Positions 32,448 to 41,100 of a DNA stretch of 64,000 nt are shown in pieces. The notes under the pieces are model-generated. The model was not told where the DNA came from, did not search any database, and saw only the letters and a list, made by a program, of their open reading frames with translations. The translations under genes were made by a program, and so were the position numbers. Positions within the stretch are counted from its first letter, which is position 1. Each line of letters starts with the position of its first letter. This DNA is from Oscillospiraceae bacterium (lineage in GTDB: Bacteria > Bacillota > Clostridia > Oscillospirales > Ruminococcaceae), in contig JAFWQJ010000029.1 in assembly GCA_017545185.1 (NCBI GenBank), positions 86,160 to 150,159 of the forward strand, in the 5' to 3' direction.

Positions 32448-34604
32448 ATGAAAATGCGCAACAAACTGGCATCCGTTCTGTCAGCCGTCATGCTGGCAGT
32501 CTCCGCGCTTCCGGGCATTCCCGGTCAGGCTGCGGACGGAAACAAGATCAGGATCATGCCGCTCGGTGACTCGATCACCTACGGTATGCAGGACGAGGGC
32601 GGCTACAGAAAATTCCTGTGGCAGAAGCTCATCGAAAAGGGCTACGACAACATTGATTTTGTCGGGCCGGAGGGACAGGACAGAGCGACCTTTACCTACA
32701 AGGGGCAGCAGGTGTCCTACGACGACAATCATGCTGGCTACAGCGGCTATACGATCACGAACCTGCCGGGCGGCTGGATGGGTCAGCTCAACGGCATTCT
32801 GGAGACAATGCAGGGCGGCGACTATATCACCAAATATGCGCCGGATATCATTCTGCTCCAGATCGGCACGAACGATATCAACAACGGGCATCTGGACGGC
32901 TCCGAGGAGCGTCTGCATCAGCTGCTCGACTATCTGCGGGAGAAAATGCCCGCGGACGGCACGATCTTCCTGACCACGATCCCCGACCTCGGCAACATGA
33001 TGTGGGGCGGCAATTCCTCGGAAACGAACCGGAATATCGCCTCGTACAATGAGCTTGTCAAAAAGGTCGCGGACGATTACAAGGAGAAACACGTTATCTT
33101 CGCCGATATCCACAGTGTGATCGACGCCTCGAAGGACCTTGCAGACGGCGTGCACCCGAATGCCGGAGGCTATGAGAAAATGGGTGAATACTGGGCAGAA
33201 CAGCTCGATACATTCTTCAAAAGCGGACAGGGCAGCAGCTCCGGTCAGAGTTCCGATCCGGGACAGGGAACCGTCACACAGCCGCAGGGAAATCTGATCC
33301 CCGGCGACGTCAATGCGGACGGCACCGTCAACGCATCTGATCTTTCCGCGCTGAAAAAAGGTGTCATCGGCAAGAATACCGACAAGGATTTCATCAAGCG
33401 TGCGGACATCAATGAAAGCGGCGTCGTCAATCAGCTTGATGCGGATATGCTGCGGAATTTCCTGATCGGAAAGATCCGGCAGTTTGAAAAGGGCGCTTCC
33501 GAGATCACGGAACCGCCGAAGGAAAACAAGTGGGACAGCTATCAGGAAACCGCCGATGCGCGTTACCTGCAGTTCTACAAGGATTCGATCTACAGCATGG
33601 GCAATACCTACCGGCTGGTCAAAAAGCTGGAGGCGGCCGAAAACGGCGAAAAGCTCACCATGGCCTATCTCGGCGGCTCGATCACCGAAATGGGCAAGTA
33701 TACGACGCCGTTCTCCTCTTACGTGAAATCGACCTTTGCAAAGGGCGGCTTCACCGAGGTCAACGCGGGTCTTTCCGGCACATCGTCCGTCGTCGGACTG
33801 GTGCGCAGCGAGCCGAATGTCATCTCCAAGAATCCGGATATCGTCTTTGTGGAGTTCTCCGTCAACGACCACGAGGACATCATGTACAAGAAGTGCTTTG
33901 AGAGCGTCATCAAGCGGTTCCTCGATCTGCCGAACGAGCCGGCGGTCATCATTCTGATCCACCGTGCAAAGAGCGGCTTCTCCAGCCAGCAGCAGATGGT
34001 GCCGGTCGGCCAGAATTTCGATATCCCGATCATCAGCATGGACAATGCGCTGACCAAGGCATTCCAGAGCGGCCTGCTCTCACAGGGCGACTACTTCTCG
34101 GACGACTATCACCCGCATGACAAGGGCGGCAAGCTCGTCTCCGACTGCCTGAGCTATTTCTTCCGGCAGGCAATGCGCACGGAGAACCGCTCCGATTCGT
34201 ACACCGTTCCGACCAAGACGATCTACGGCACCGAGTACGAAAACTGCAAGTATATCAACCCGAAGGATATGAGCGGATTCAGCGCGGGCTCGTGGACGGC
34301 AGGCGGCGGCTATAACGGCGGACAGGTGCTGCCGTATTCCTACACGGTGAACGGCGGCAGCCCGATGAAGTTCAAGGCGACCGGCAAGGGTCTGATCATC
34401 GTGTTCAAGGCAAACAGCTCCGGCATGGGCAGCATTGACGTCACGGTCAACGGCAAGACGACCAAGGTCAGCGGCAACAAGCAGTATTGCTGGGGCGGCC
34501 CGGACGCAGAGCTCGGCTATTATCAGGACGCTTCCGGTGAACTGGACGTTTCCATTTCCGGCAATCCGCAGTTCACGATCTGGGGCATCGGTCTGGTGGA
34601 GTAA
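32448..34604 (+). CDS. Secreted double SGNH esterase with internal dockerin
   Basis: A 718-residue secreted protein, probably cellulosome-attached. Signal peptide at 1-28 (cleavage near GQAADG). First SGNH esterase, similar to carbohydrate esterase family 3: RIMPLGDSITYG, IGTNDINNG, DGVHPNAGG. A Ser/Gly/Gln linker leads to a type I dockerin with two calcium-loop repeats (GDVNADGTVNASDLSALKKG and ADINESGVVNQLDADMLRNF). A second SGNH hydrolase follows (LGGSITEMG, EFSVNDHED, DDYHPHDKGG), then a beta-rich tail. It likely removes acetyl groups from plant polysaccharides such as xylan. AATGGAGG precedes the start; an earlier in-frame codon lies in the leader. Confidence 0.93.
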   Translation: MKMRNKLASVLSAVMLAVSALPGIPGQAADGNKIRIMPLGDSITYGMQDEGGYRKFLWQKLIEKGYDNIDFVGPEGQDRATFTYKGQQVSYDDNHAGYSGYTITNLPGGWMGQLNGILETMQGGDYITKYAPDIILLQIGTNDINNGHLDGSEERLHQLLDYLREKMPADGTIFLTTIPDLGNMMWGGNSSETNRNIASYNELVKKVADDYKEKHVIFADIHSVIDASKDLADGVHPNAGGYEKMGEYWAEQLDTFFKSGQGSSSGQSSDPGQGTVTQPQGNLIPGDVNADGTVNASDLSALKKGVIGKNTDKDFIKRADINESGVVNQLDADMLRNFLIGKIRQFEKGASEITEPPKENKWDSYQETADARYLQFYKDSIYSMGNTYRLVKKLEAAENGEKLTMAYLGGSITEMGKYTTPFSSYVKSTFAKGGFTEVNAGLSGTSSVVGLVRSEPNVISKNPDIVFVEFSVNDHEDIMYKKCFESVIKRFLDLPNEPAVIILIHRAKSGFSSQQQMVPVGQNFDIPIISMDNALTKAFQSGLLSQGDYFSDDYHPHDKGGKLVSDCLSYFFRQAMRTENRSDSYTVPTKTIYGTEYENCKYINPKDMSGFSAGSWTAGGGYNGGQVLPYSYTVNGGSPMKFKATGKGLIIVFKANSSGMGSIDVTVNGKTTKVSGNKQYCWGGPDAELGYYQDASGELDVSISGNPQFTIWGIGLVE

Positions 34605-34675
34605 GATCTCGCCCCGCGATGGTTCCGTAACGGGCTTCTCCCGATTCCGAAGCCCGCCGGAATACAACTGAAAAC

Positions 34676-34709
34676 AAAAGGACGCTGATCGAAAACCAGC
34701 GTCCTTTTT
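34676..34709. terminator. Terminator between convergent genes
   Basis: AAAAGGACGCTG and CAGCGTCCTTTT form a 12 bp stem with an ATCGAAAAC loop; A/T runs both sides. It can serve the esterase and the convergent iron-sulfur gene. Confidence 0.8.
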
Positions 34710-34754
34710 ATTGTTCATTGGCACTTCCGGCGCGCGCACCGGAGAAGCATCCGC

Positions 34755-36437
34755 TTATTTCGCCTTCATTTCAGCGAGAGAATCATTCAGCGAACCGAGC
34801 ATATCCTTCATGTCGCCGATCGCCTTGCCGATCTGCTCGGAGCTCTTGTTGGTCTCCGTGACGTTCTCGTCAAATGCGCCGAGCGCAGAGATCGTCGTTT
34901 CGAGAATGCCGACCAGCTGCGTGACGCTCTCCTCATCCATGACCGGGTTGCCGTTGCAGAAAGCGACGACATTGCGCAGCAGATCATTGACCATGCCCGC
35001 ACGCTCACCGGTGGCCGCCGAAGATGCGTCGATCGCCTCAAGACCTTCGGAGATCGCAGCGGCCTTCTCGCCGAGCTGCTCGGAGATCTGGCTGCAGCTT
35101 TCCGCAATATCCTTCAGCTTTCCGGGATCACCGATACCGATGCCCTGCTCCAGAACCTCCTTGGCATGGACGATGCAGTTATCCGGCGAATTGAGGCCGC
35201 GGAAGATCGCGGTCGCCATATCGCGGCAGGTGTGATAGCCGCAGGCATTGCAGTCAAGACAGCGCTTTGCTTCGCTGTCCTTTCCAAGCTCCTTATAGAT
35301 CGGCTCAAGCTGTGCGTCGCTCGGCATCACGGAGGGCTTGGAGGGCTTGTAGCTGCGGATGAAATCGTTGAAGTTCAGTTCCTCGTCAAAGCGGCGGAAC
35401 AGCTTATCCTCCGAACCGCGGAACACACCGCCCGAGGTCTTGCGGCGTGCCTCGGCCTCGCGCTCGACCTCACGCATCACCAGCATGACGTCAAACGGCG
35501 TCTGATCGGAATCCGATGCCGGGCCGATGTTGCAGCCGAATTCGCAGGACATCACATCGAAGATCTGCGGATGCTTCTGCTCCGGCATCTTCGCATAGCT
35601 CTCAAGGTCGCGGTAGACCTTCTGAACGCCCTCGGAATGGGCGATCGCCATATCCGGCGAATGCGTCAGCAGATTGTCGCGCATACCGCACGGTCTGGAA
35701 TAGATCGAGCCGAGCGCACCCTGCACATCGTCGAACTTATACTCATAATCCTCGACCGGATTGGTCGCGATACGGATATCATTGCGGTCAAAATACTCCA
35801 TGAGCTTTTTGAACGTGATGCTGAAATCGACCAGACCCGTCTCCGCGAACTCGGTCTTTTTCGCGATACATGCGGAGAGCACGGCGATCGGATTGTCGCG
35901 GCGCTGATACTCCTTGATGTACTTGACGCTGCAGGAGACCGGGCTGTGGATCGGCGAAAGATTCGTCAGCAGCTTCGGCTGATACAGCTCGATATAGCGC
36001 ACGATCGCGGAGCACGGCTGTGTAATGACATTGCCGATCCGGTTGTTTTCCAGTGCGCGGAGATGCGCCCATGTGCAGATATCCGCACCGAACGAAACAT
36101 CGTAGAGCACGCAGCCCTTGCTGCGGAACCAGTCCAGAATGCCCTTCCACTTGGTCGGATAAGCTGCCTTGATCTCCGGCATGACCACGATGATCGGCTT
36201 CTCATCGCGCAGGACAGCCGTCATGGCATCCTCGGTATCGTCAATATAATCGCGGGCGCCGTGCGAACATGTCTTGATGCACTCGCCGCACGCGATACAG
36301 CGGTCCGGATTGACCGATGTGATAAACCGGCCGTCCTCCAGCTTGCGGGTGATATTGGCTTCCGGTGCGGGACAGCTTCTGACACAAGCATTACATCCGA
36401 CGCACTTCTCCGGCTTTACAATGATGATTTCATTCAT
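34755..36437 (-). CDS. [FeFe]-hydrogenase-like iron-sulfur protein with sensor-like tail
   Basis: A 560-residue cytosolic protein. Residues 1-60 hold two [4Fe-4S] ferredoxin motifs (CVGCNACVRSCP, CIACGECIKTCS). About 70-330 resemble the large-subunit C-terminal domain of [FeFe] hydrogenases: L1 region HSPVSCSVKYIKEY, L2 region SACIAKKTEF, L3 region DVMSCEFGCNIGP. The L1 region departs from the canonical TSCCPAW form (first Cys replaced by Pro), while L2/L3 cysteines remain. About residues 388-420 hold a CLDCNACGYHTC Fe-S motif (PF04060 type). The last 120 residues form a helical, MCP-like coiled coil. Probably a regulatory hydrogenase relative, not a main H2 producer; this is inference. Confidence 0.8.
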   Translation of the reverse strand: MNEIIIVKPEKCVGCNACVRSCPAPEANITRKLEDGRFITSVNPDRCIACGECIKTCSHGARDYIDDTEDAMTAVLRDEKPIIVVMPEIKAAYPTKWKGILDWFRSKGCVLYDVSFGADICTWAHLRALENNRIGNVITQPCSAIVRYIELYQPKLLTNLSPIHSPVSCSVKYIKEYQRRDNPIAVLSACIAKKTEFAETGLVDFSITFKKLMEYFDRNDIRIATNPVEDYEYKFDDVQGALGSIYSRPCGMRDNLLTHSPDMAIAHSEGVQKVYRDLESYAKMPEQKHPQIFDVMSCEFGCNIGPASDSDQTPFDVMLVMREVEREAEARRKTSGGVFRGSEDKLFRRFDEELNFNDFIRSYKPSKPSVMPSDAQLEPIYKELGKDSEAKRCLDCNACGYHTCRDMATAIFRGLNSPDNCIVHAKEVLEQGIGIGDPGKLKDIAESCSQISEQLGEKAAAISEGLEAIDASSAATGERAGMVNDLLRNVVAFCNGNPVMDEESVTQLVGILETTISALGAFDENVTETNKSSEQIGKAIGDMKDMLGSLNDSLAEMKAK

Positions 36438-36497
36438 TTTTCAAACACTCCTCTATTCCTTTACAGATCCATTCCCGATCTATTGAAACCTTCGTGA

Positions 36498-37709
36498 TCA
36501 GCTATTCTTGCGTCCCGGTCCCGGATATTTATATTTCTTTTTCCCCTGCTGACTGAGTGCATCTGCCTGCGCTGCAAGTGCCGCAAGATCCGGAACGATC
36601 TTTCCGACGGCATCTGCAGGAGGGGGTGCATCATTGGAAGCGGCCGGCTTCTCCGCAGGCTTCGCGTATTGCTCCGGCAAAGCCTCCGCTAACGTCTTTT
36701 TCGGCTTCTTCGGCTCCGCAGCGGGCTTCGGGATCCCGGCGCCGGGCTTCGGCGCTTCCTCCTCGCCGTTAATGGAATTTGCCATTGCACGGAGGCGTTT
36801 GAGTTCTTCCTCGCGCTGGATCTTGGCCTCGGCAGCAGCCTTATCTGCCTCGGTATAATATGTATGATCGACCGGCGCATATTCCGGCGCCGGGATTTCC
36901 GTCTGCTTCGGCTGCAGGATCTCGTGATAGACCGGCACGCCACCTGCCTTCAGATCGGCGTCCGCCTTCACGAGCAGCTCCTCCGCCTGCGTCAGCGATG
37001 CGACGCCGCCCTCCTGCAGCTTCTCAAACGCCTGTCTGAGTGCCGAGACATTCTGCTTGAGCCTTGTGACATCGCCGAGCACATAAGCCTTAATGTTTTC
37101 GGTCGCCGCCGAAAGCTGCTCGCTCCGGCTCTCGGAATCCGACAGCAGCTCCGCGCTGCGCTTCTCTGCGTCATAGACCAGCTTTTTCGCGGTATTGTTC
37201 GCTTCCGTGACGAGGTTTTCGGCCAGCCGCTTGGAATTGGCATCCAGCGCGGCAGCATCCTTTTTTGCCATGCTGACGAGCAGGTCTGCGGACTTCTGCG
37301 CCTCGATGAACACGGCGCTCAGCGCTTCGCCGTCGGAATTGGCCTCCAGATAGGTCAGCTTCTCATTTTTCTGAGAGAGCTCCTCCTGCAGTGCCTCGAC
37401 CTGTGCCTTGAGCTGCTCTATTTCCTGATCGCGCGCCGCGATATCGTCCTCTGCCGCACGGATCTTTTTGGTCACGGTCTCGTTCTGCGCCTGCACCTGT
37501 GCCATTTTCACGCGCTCACCGGCAAGGATCTCCTCCAGTGCCGCGGCCTCGTCAGAGCCCTTTTTCAGCTCTGCGAGAAGCAGCTTGGTCTCCCGCAGCT
37601 CATTTTTCAGTGTGAAAAGCTGCGCATTGAGAGATTCAAACCGTTCCTCGACGGCCGATCGCTCGTAGCCGCCGAACAGCACAGTCTGCATAAATCTCGA
37701 TTCAGACAT
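36498..37709 (-). CDS. DivIVA-like coiled-coil protein
   Basis: A 403-residue protein. The N-terminus TVLFGGYERSAVEERFESLN resembles the DivIVA start (GY-x-x-x-x-VDxFL), which binds curved membrane; a long coiled coil follows (about 27-130 and 150-260). The C-terminal 120 residues are Pro/Ala/Lys-rich and probably unstructured. In the family such proteins position partners at cell poles or septum. It lies between a degenerate GGDEF sensor and the hydrogenase-like protein on the same strand and may organise them. Confidence 0.7.
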   Translation of the reverse strand: MSESRFMQTVLFGGYERSAVEERFESLNAQLFTLKNELRETKLLLAELKKGSDEAAALEEILAGERVKMAQVQAQNETVTKKIRAAEDDIAARDQEIEQLKAQVEALQEELSQKNEKLTYLEANSDGEALSAVFIEAQKSADLLVSMAKKDAAALDANSKRLAENLVTEANNTAKKLVYDAEKRSAELLSDSESRSEQLSAATENIKAYVLGDVTRLKQNVSALRQAFEKLQEGGVASLTQAEELLVKADADLKAGGVPVYHEILQPKQTEIPAPEYAPVDHTYYTEADKAAAEAKIQREEELKRLRAMANSINGEEEAPKPGAGIPKPAAEPKKPKKTLAEALPEQYAKPAEKPAASNDAPPPADAVGKIVPDLAALAAQADALSQQGKKKYKYPGPGRKNS

Positions 37710-37901
37710 ATTTCACCCTCCTGTATCCAAGCAGTCCGTATCCGGCAGAGCCTTCGCACGGCCGGTCAGACGGTACGCAGGAATCCCCGCGGTCACTGCA
37801 TCTGCAATGCTGCCCGTAATATCTTATATTATACTACAGATTTCATGAAAAGTCAATATATTTTCGCAACCCGGAAATATTTTTTATATGATTTTTACAG
37901 C

Positions 37902-37945
37902 AAAAAACGGAGAGGGGAAAATCCGTTTCCGGTTTCCCCTCTCCG
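37902..37945 (-). terminator. Terminator after the GGDEF gene
   Basis: On the minus strand GGAGAGGGGAAA and TTTCCCCTCTCC pair, followed by G and TTTTTT. It closes the transcript that includes the binding-protein and GGDEF genes, implying that the DivIVA-like and hydrogenase-like genes have their own promoter. Confidence 0.8.
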
Positions 37946-37968
37946 ACTGTTTCGGTTCTGTTTTCGGA

Positions 37969-39201
37969 TCAGATATTGACGACCTGCAGGATCTGACCGC
38001 CGCCTGCACGCTTGGCATTGCGGAGCACATTGTCCATCTTGACAAGCAGCGAGTTGACATTCAGGCAGTCGCCCGCAAGATAGTGGTAGGTCGCTGCGGA
38101 AACGGAGAGCTGCACCGTCAGATTGAAGATCGTGTACGGGCTGCTCATCACGGCCGCGACGCTGTCCACGAGGCGCAGAGCCTGCGTATCGGAAACGGTG
38201 CGCTTAAAGACGAAGCAGAACTCGTTGCCGGTGATGTTGTAGATATCGGCAAACTGATCGAACTCGGAGCGCAGACGCTCTGCGACCTGCGAGAGATACT
38301 CGTCGCCGAAGTCATAGCCGTAGGTATCGTTGATGCTGCGGAAATTATCCATATCGAACACGGCGATATTGAACTGCTCCTCCGCGAGGCGGTCTCCGAT
38401 ATCCTGTTCCAGTGCGTAACGGTTCTTCAAGCCCGTCAGAATGCTGGTGACGGCGATGTCCTCCATCTTCTCGCGGGAACGCATCAGCTTGCTGGAAGCA
38501 TCCGCGAACTGTGCGCTCTTGCGGGTGAGTTCTTCGTCTGCGCGTCTTCTGATTCGGCCTGCCAGAATGATCGCGATCTCGCCGAGCACCAGAAGACCGA
38601 GCATCAGGGCGCGGACAAGATTAATGTTTGCATAAACAGCATCCGTTCTCTCGGAAGCGGCTCTGGTCGCACTTCCCATCGTTGCAGTCAGCATCTGGGA
38701 TGCAGCAGACTGCAGCGGCGCGATTTCCTCTTCGTAAATATCCGGAAGCTTTGCATAAAACGCTGCTCTCTCCTCATCCGATGCATTCTCCATCAGATTG
38801 ATCTGATTCTGATAAGCGACGATCTTCTGCTCATAAGCCTCGATATATGCGCGCGCGTGCTTGAAACGGCGTTTGGAAAGCTCACTGTGGCCTTCCATCT
38901 TGTCGTAGTTGTCCAGTGCTTCCTTCACAGCCGGGAACAGCGCGTCGATCGTTCCGTTATGCTGCTGCAGCATACCGACCTGCGCGATCATTTCCATGAA
39001 GTGTTCGTTGATGGTCTGGAGCTGGCCGTTTGCGGAGTTGACGAACTTACTTTCTTTTGAAATCACGTCAAATGTACTCATGGATCTGTTATGGATCCAG
39101 TTGACGAGGAAAAAGTTGAGTCCCATGGTCAGCGCAAAGCCGATCGCAGCGAGCAGATAGCCGTATCTTCCGGTTGCTTTTTTATTACCCGATTTTGCCA
39201 T
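37969..39201 (-). CDS. Membrane sensor with degenerate GGDEF domain (1)
   Basis: A 410-residue protein with membrane segments at about 14-34 and 190-212 enclosing a mostly helical outer sensor region. The C-terminal GGDEF-like domain (about 250-410) keeps FDMDNFRSINDTYGYDFGDEYLSQ, but the signature is TGNEF at 324-328 in place of GGDEF. Loss of the first Gly and the metal-binding Asp suggests no diguanylate cyclase activity; it may bind nucleotide or partners. It follows the binding-protein gene by 19 bp on the same strand, so the outer domain may read that protein. Confidence 0.85.
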   Translation of the reverse strand: MAKSGNKKATGRYGYLLAAIGFALTMGLNFFLVNWIHNRSMSTFDVISKESKFVNSANGQLQTINEHFMEMIAQVGMLQQHNGTIDALFPAVKEALDNYDKMEGHSELSKRRFKHARAYIEAYEQKIVAYQNQINLMENASDEERAAFYAKLPDIYEEEIAPLQSAASQMLTATMGSATRAASERTDAVYANINLVRALMLGLLVLGEIAIILAGRIRRRADEELTRKSAQFADASSKLMRSREKMEDIAVTSILTGLKNRYALEQDIGDRLAEEQFNIAVFDMDNFRSINDTYGYDFGDEYLSQVAERLRSEFDQFADIYNITGNEFCFVFKRTVSDTQALRLVDSVAAVMSSPYTIFNLTVQLSVSAATYHYLAGDCLNVNSLLVKMDNVLRNAKRAGGGQILQVVNI

Positions 39202-39220
39202 TTCTGTATCCTCCCTTTCC

Positions 39221-40645
39221 TTATTTGCTCAGATATTTCTTCGGATCCAGAATCAGCTGAATATCGTCGTTGTCAATGTTCTCAGCCGTCACGAAGGTCA
39301 CGCCGGTGTCGATATTTGCGGCAATCGACTGACCCGATGCAAGCTGTCCTGCGTAGTACACGCTCAGATAGCCCATATTGTAAGGATTCTGAACGACCAG
39401 ACCGTCCAGGATGCCGGCACGGAGATACTGGAGCTCAGCATCGTTTGCGTTGAAGCCGATGACCTCGAGATCATCCGGCTCGAAATCCATTTCCTGGATC
39501 GCCTGGCAGACACCGAGCGTCGAGCTTTCGTTGGTCGCCAGAACGATCTTGACCTCCGGATGCTCCTGCAGGAACTGCGTGGTCTGTGCCTTTGCAAGGT
39601 TCACATCACCTTCACAGACCATCTGTCCGGCAATTGCGCTGAAGTCGCCCGCGCTGCCTGCACCATCGGGAGGACCGCCTGCACCTTCGGGAGGACCGCC
39701 CGCGCCGTCCGGTGCGCCGCCCTGATCGCCCTGCACACCTGCAGGAGGACCGCCCGCGCCGTCCGGTGCACCGCCCTGATCGCCCTGCACACCTGCAGGA
39801 GGACCGCCTGCGCCGTCCGGTGCGCCGCCCTGATCGCCCTGCACACCTGCAGGAGGACCGCCCGCGCCGTCCGGTGCATCGCCCTGATCGCCCTGCACAC
39901 CTGCAGGAGGACCGCCCGCGCCGTCCGGCGGACCGCCGGCACCGTTCTCATCCGGATTGCCCTGTGCCGCAGCCTGTGCAGCCGCCTGCGCCGCTGCCAT
40001 GGCCGCAGCCGCTCTTGCCTGACCAGCAAGCGGCCCGATCGTGCTTTCCACGACCGAACGGAAACCGCCGACACGCGAAACTGCGGAGGATGCGGATTTG
40101 GAATGCGCCACGATCAGTGCCTTGTCATTGACCGGATCCTCATAGGCGCCGATAACATGCTTTCCGGCGATCTGGCCGCTGATAAAGTTGTTCGTGCCGA
40201 CAAATGCAGCACGTCTGCTTGCTGCCGTTTCATCATTCAGAATGTCAAAATCCGCGTTCAGCGTCATGACCTTGATGCCCGCATTCCGGGCAGCCTCCAG
40301 CGGAGCCTTCAGTGCTTCGGTATCGTTCAGCGAGATGACGATGACATCGACCTTCAGATTGATTGCTTCATTGATCAGGTTGATCTGACCTTCAACATCC
40401 GAGATGGACTGCGCATTGGCATAATGCAGCTCTTGGCTGAATTCCTCCGCCGCGTCACGCGCACCCTTCTCAACATCTTCCCAGAACTGGATGCCCTCAG
40501 ACTGTCCGATCACAAAGATCTTTGCCGTCTTCTGACTCCCGGTGCCGAGATTGGCCGTCGAACAGCCGGACAGCGCAAGCCCCGTGATCACGGCGAGCCC
40601 GCAGAGCAGCGGCCTGACGCGCAGCTTTCTGCTTGCTTTTTTCAT
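39221..40645 (-). CDS. Sugar-binding lipoprotein with collagen-like repeat insert
   Basis: A 474-residue periplasmic-binding protein of the ribose/galactose type (Peripla_BP_4), lipid-anchored at lipobox LSGC. N-lobe marks: IFVIGQSEGIQFWEDVEKGA, INLKVDVIVISLNDTEALKA. C-lobe marks: FLQEHPEVKIVLATNESSTL and LEVIGFNANDAE. Between the lobes, from about residue 200, an Ala/Gln helix (AAAMAAAQAAAQAAAQG) leads to four full copies of the 18-residue repeat GGPPAGVQGDQGGAPDGA. Start at 40645 has AGGAGG before it. No transporter genes follow; the GGDEF sensor does, so the protein may be a receptor. Confidence 0.88.
   Translation of the reverse strand: MKKASRKLRVRPLLCGLAVITGLALSGCSTANLGTGSQKTAKIFVIGQSEGIQFWEDVEKGARDAAEEFSQELHYANAQSISDVEGQINLINEAINLKVDVIVISLNDTEALKAPLEAARNAGIKVMTLNADFDILNDETAASRRAAFVGTNNFISGQIAGKHVIGAYEDPVNDKALIVAHSKSASSAVSRVGGFRSVVESTIGPLAGQARAAAAMAAAQAAAQAAAQGNPDENGAGGPPDGAGGPPAGVQGDQGDAPDGAGGPPAGVQGDQGGAPDGAGGPPAGVQGDQGGAPDGAGGPPAGVQGDQGGAPDGAGGPPEGAGGPPDGAGSAGDFSAIAGQMVCEGDVNLAKAQTTQFLQEHPEVKIVLATNESSTLGVCQAIQEMDFEPDDLEVIGFNANDAELQYLRAGILDGLVVQNPYNMGYLSVYYAGQLASGQSIAANIDTGVTFVTAENIDNDDIQLILDPKKYLSK
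39690..39930 (-). repeat. 54 bp tandem repeat inside the binding-protein gene
   Basis: Four full copies plus part of a fifth of a 54 bp unit, starting at 39690, 39744, 39798, 39852 and 39906, differing by a few bases. The unit encodes 18 residues (GGPPAGVQGDQGGAPDGA), with collagen-like Gly-x-y character. In-frame unit length implies copy number can change without frameshift. Confidence 0.9.
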
Positions 40646-40705
40646 GTATACTTCCTCCTGCTTCGTTGAATAGAAAAAACGGATACCCGTAATGGCCGGC
40701 AACAA

Positions 40706-40986
40706 TACCGCCCTGAATAAAGTATCGTGCCATTCATATATATTATAATATCACATTTATGCAAAAATATCAAGGCTTATTCATTTATGTGCAATCCAAT
40801 CTTTTTGATTCATTTTTATGCAAAATAAACAAATGAAAAGTAAAACAAAGCTGGACAATATTGACTTTGCATGGCAGAAAATATACGAATCTCCACACTA
40901 TTTATGCATTTTGTTTTTCATTTCCGCAAACCGCACAGACCTCCATTTTTTCTTAGCGGATACGCGAAATAAAGCACGCTGCCGTC
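40706..40986. other. Intergenic region, no gene seen
   Basis: AT-rich gap between divergent transcripts. A short plus-strand frame (40818-41111) overlaps the promoter and start of the LRR gene and lacks a ribosome site; I do not call it. Confidence 0.6.
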
Positions 40987-41015
40987 TTGACAACATCGCA
41001 AAAACATGTTATAAT
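40987..41015 (+). promoter_or_regulatory. Promoter of the TerY-P-like locus
   Basis: TTGACA (40987-40992), 17 bp spacer, TATAAT (41010-41015) with extended TGT. It precedes the LRR gene by about 85 bp and probably drives the five-gene run to 46777. Confidence 0.88.
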
Positions 41016-41100
41016 GTCATAAGTAGTATTCTCGGTGCCGTGCATCCTGCCGCACCGGCTTACAAAAACGGTAGATCCAGACTGAATCAGGAGAGTTACT

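Noticed and set aside
32481-33962. Minus-strand open frame of 493 codons
   Set aside because: Antisense to the dockerin esterase, whose domains are clear.
39690-39930. Possible CRISPR array
   Set aside because: Units are contiguous with no spacers and keep the reading frame of the binding protein.
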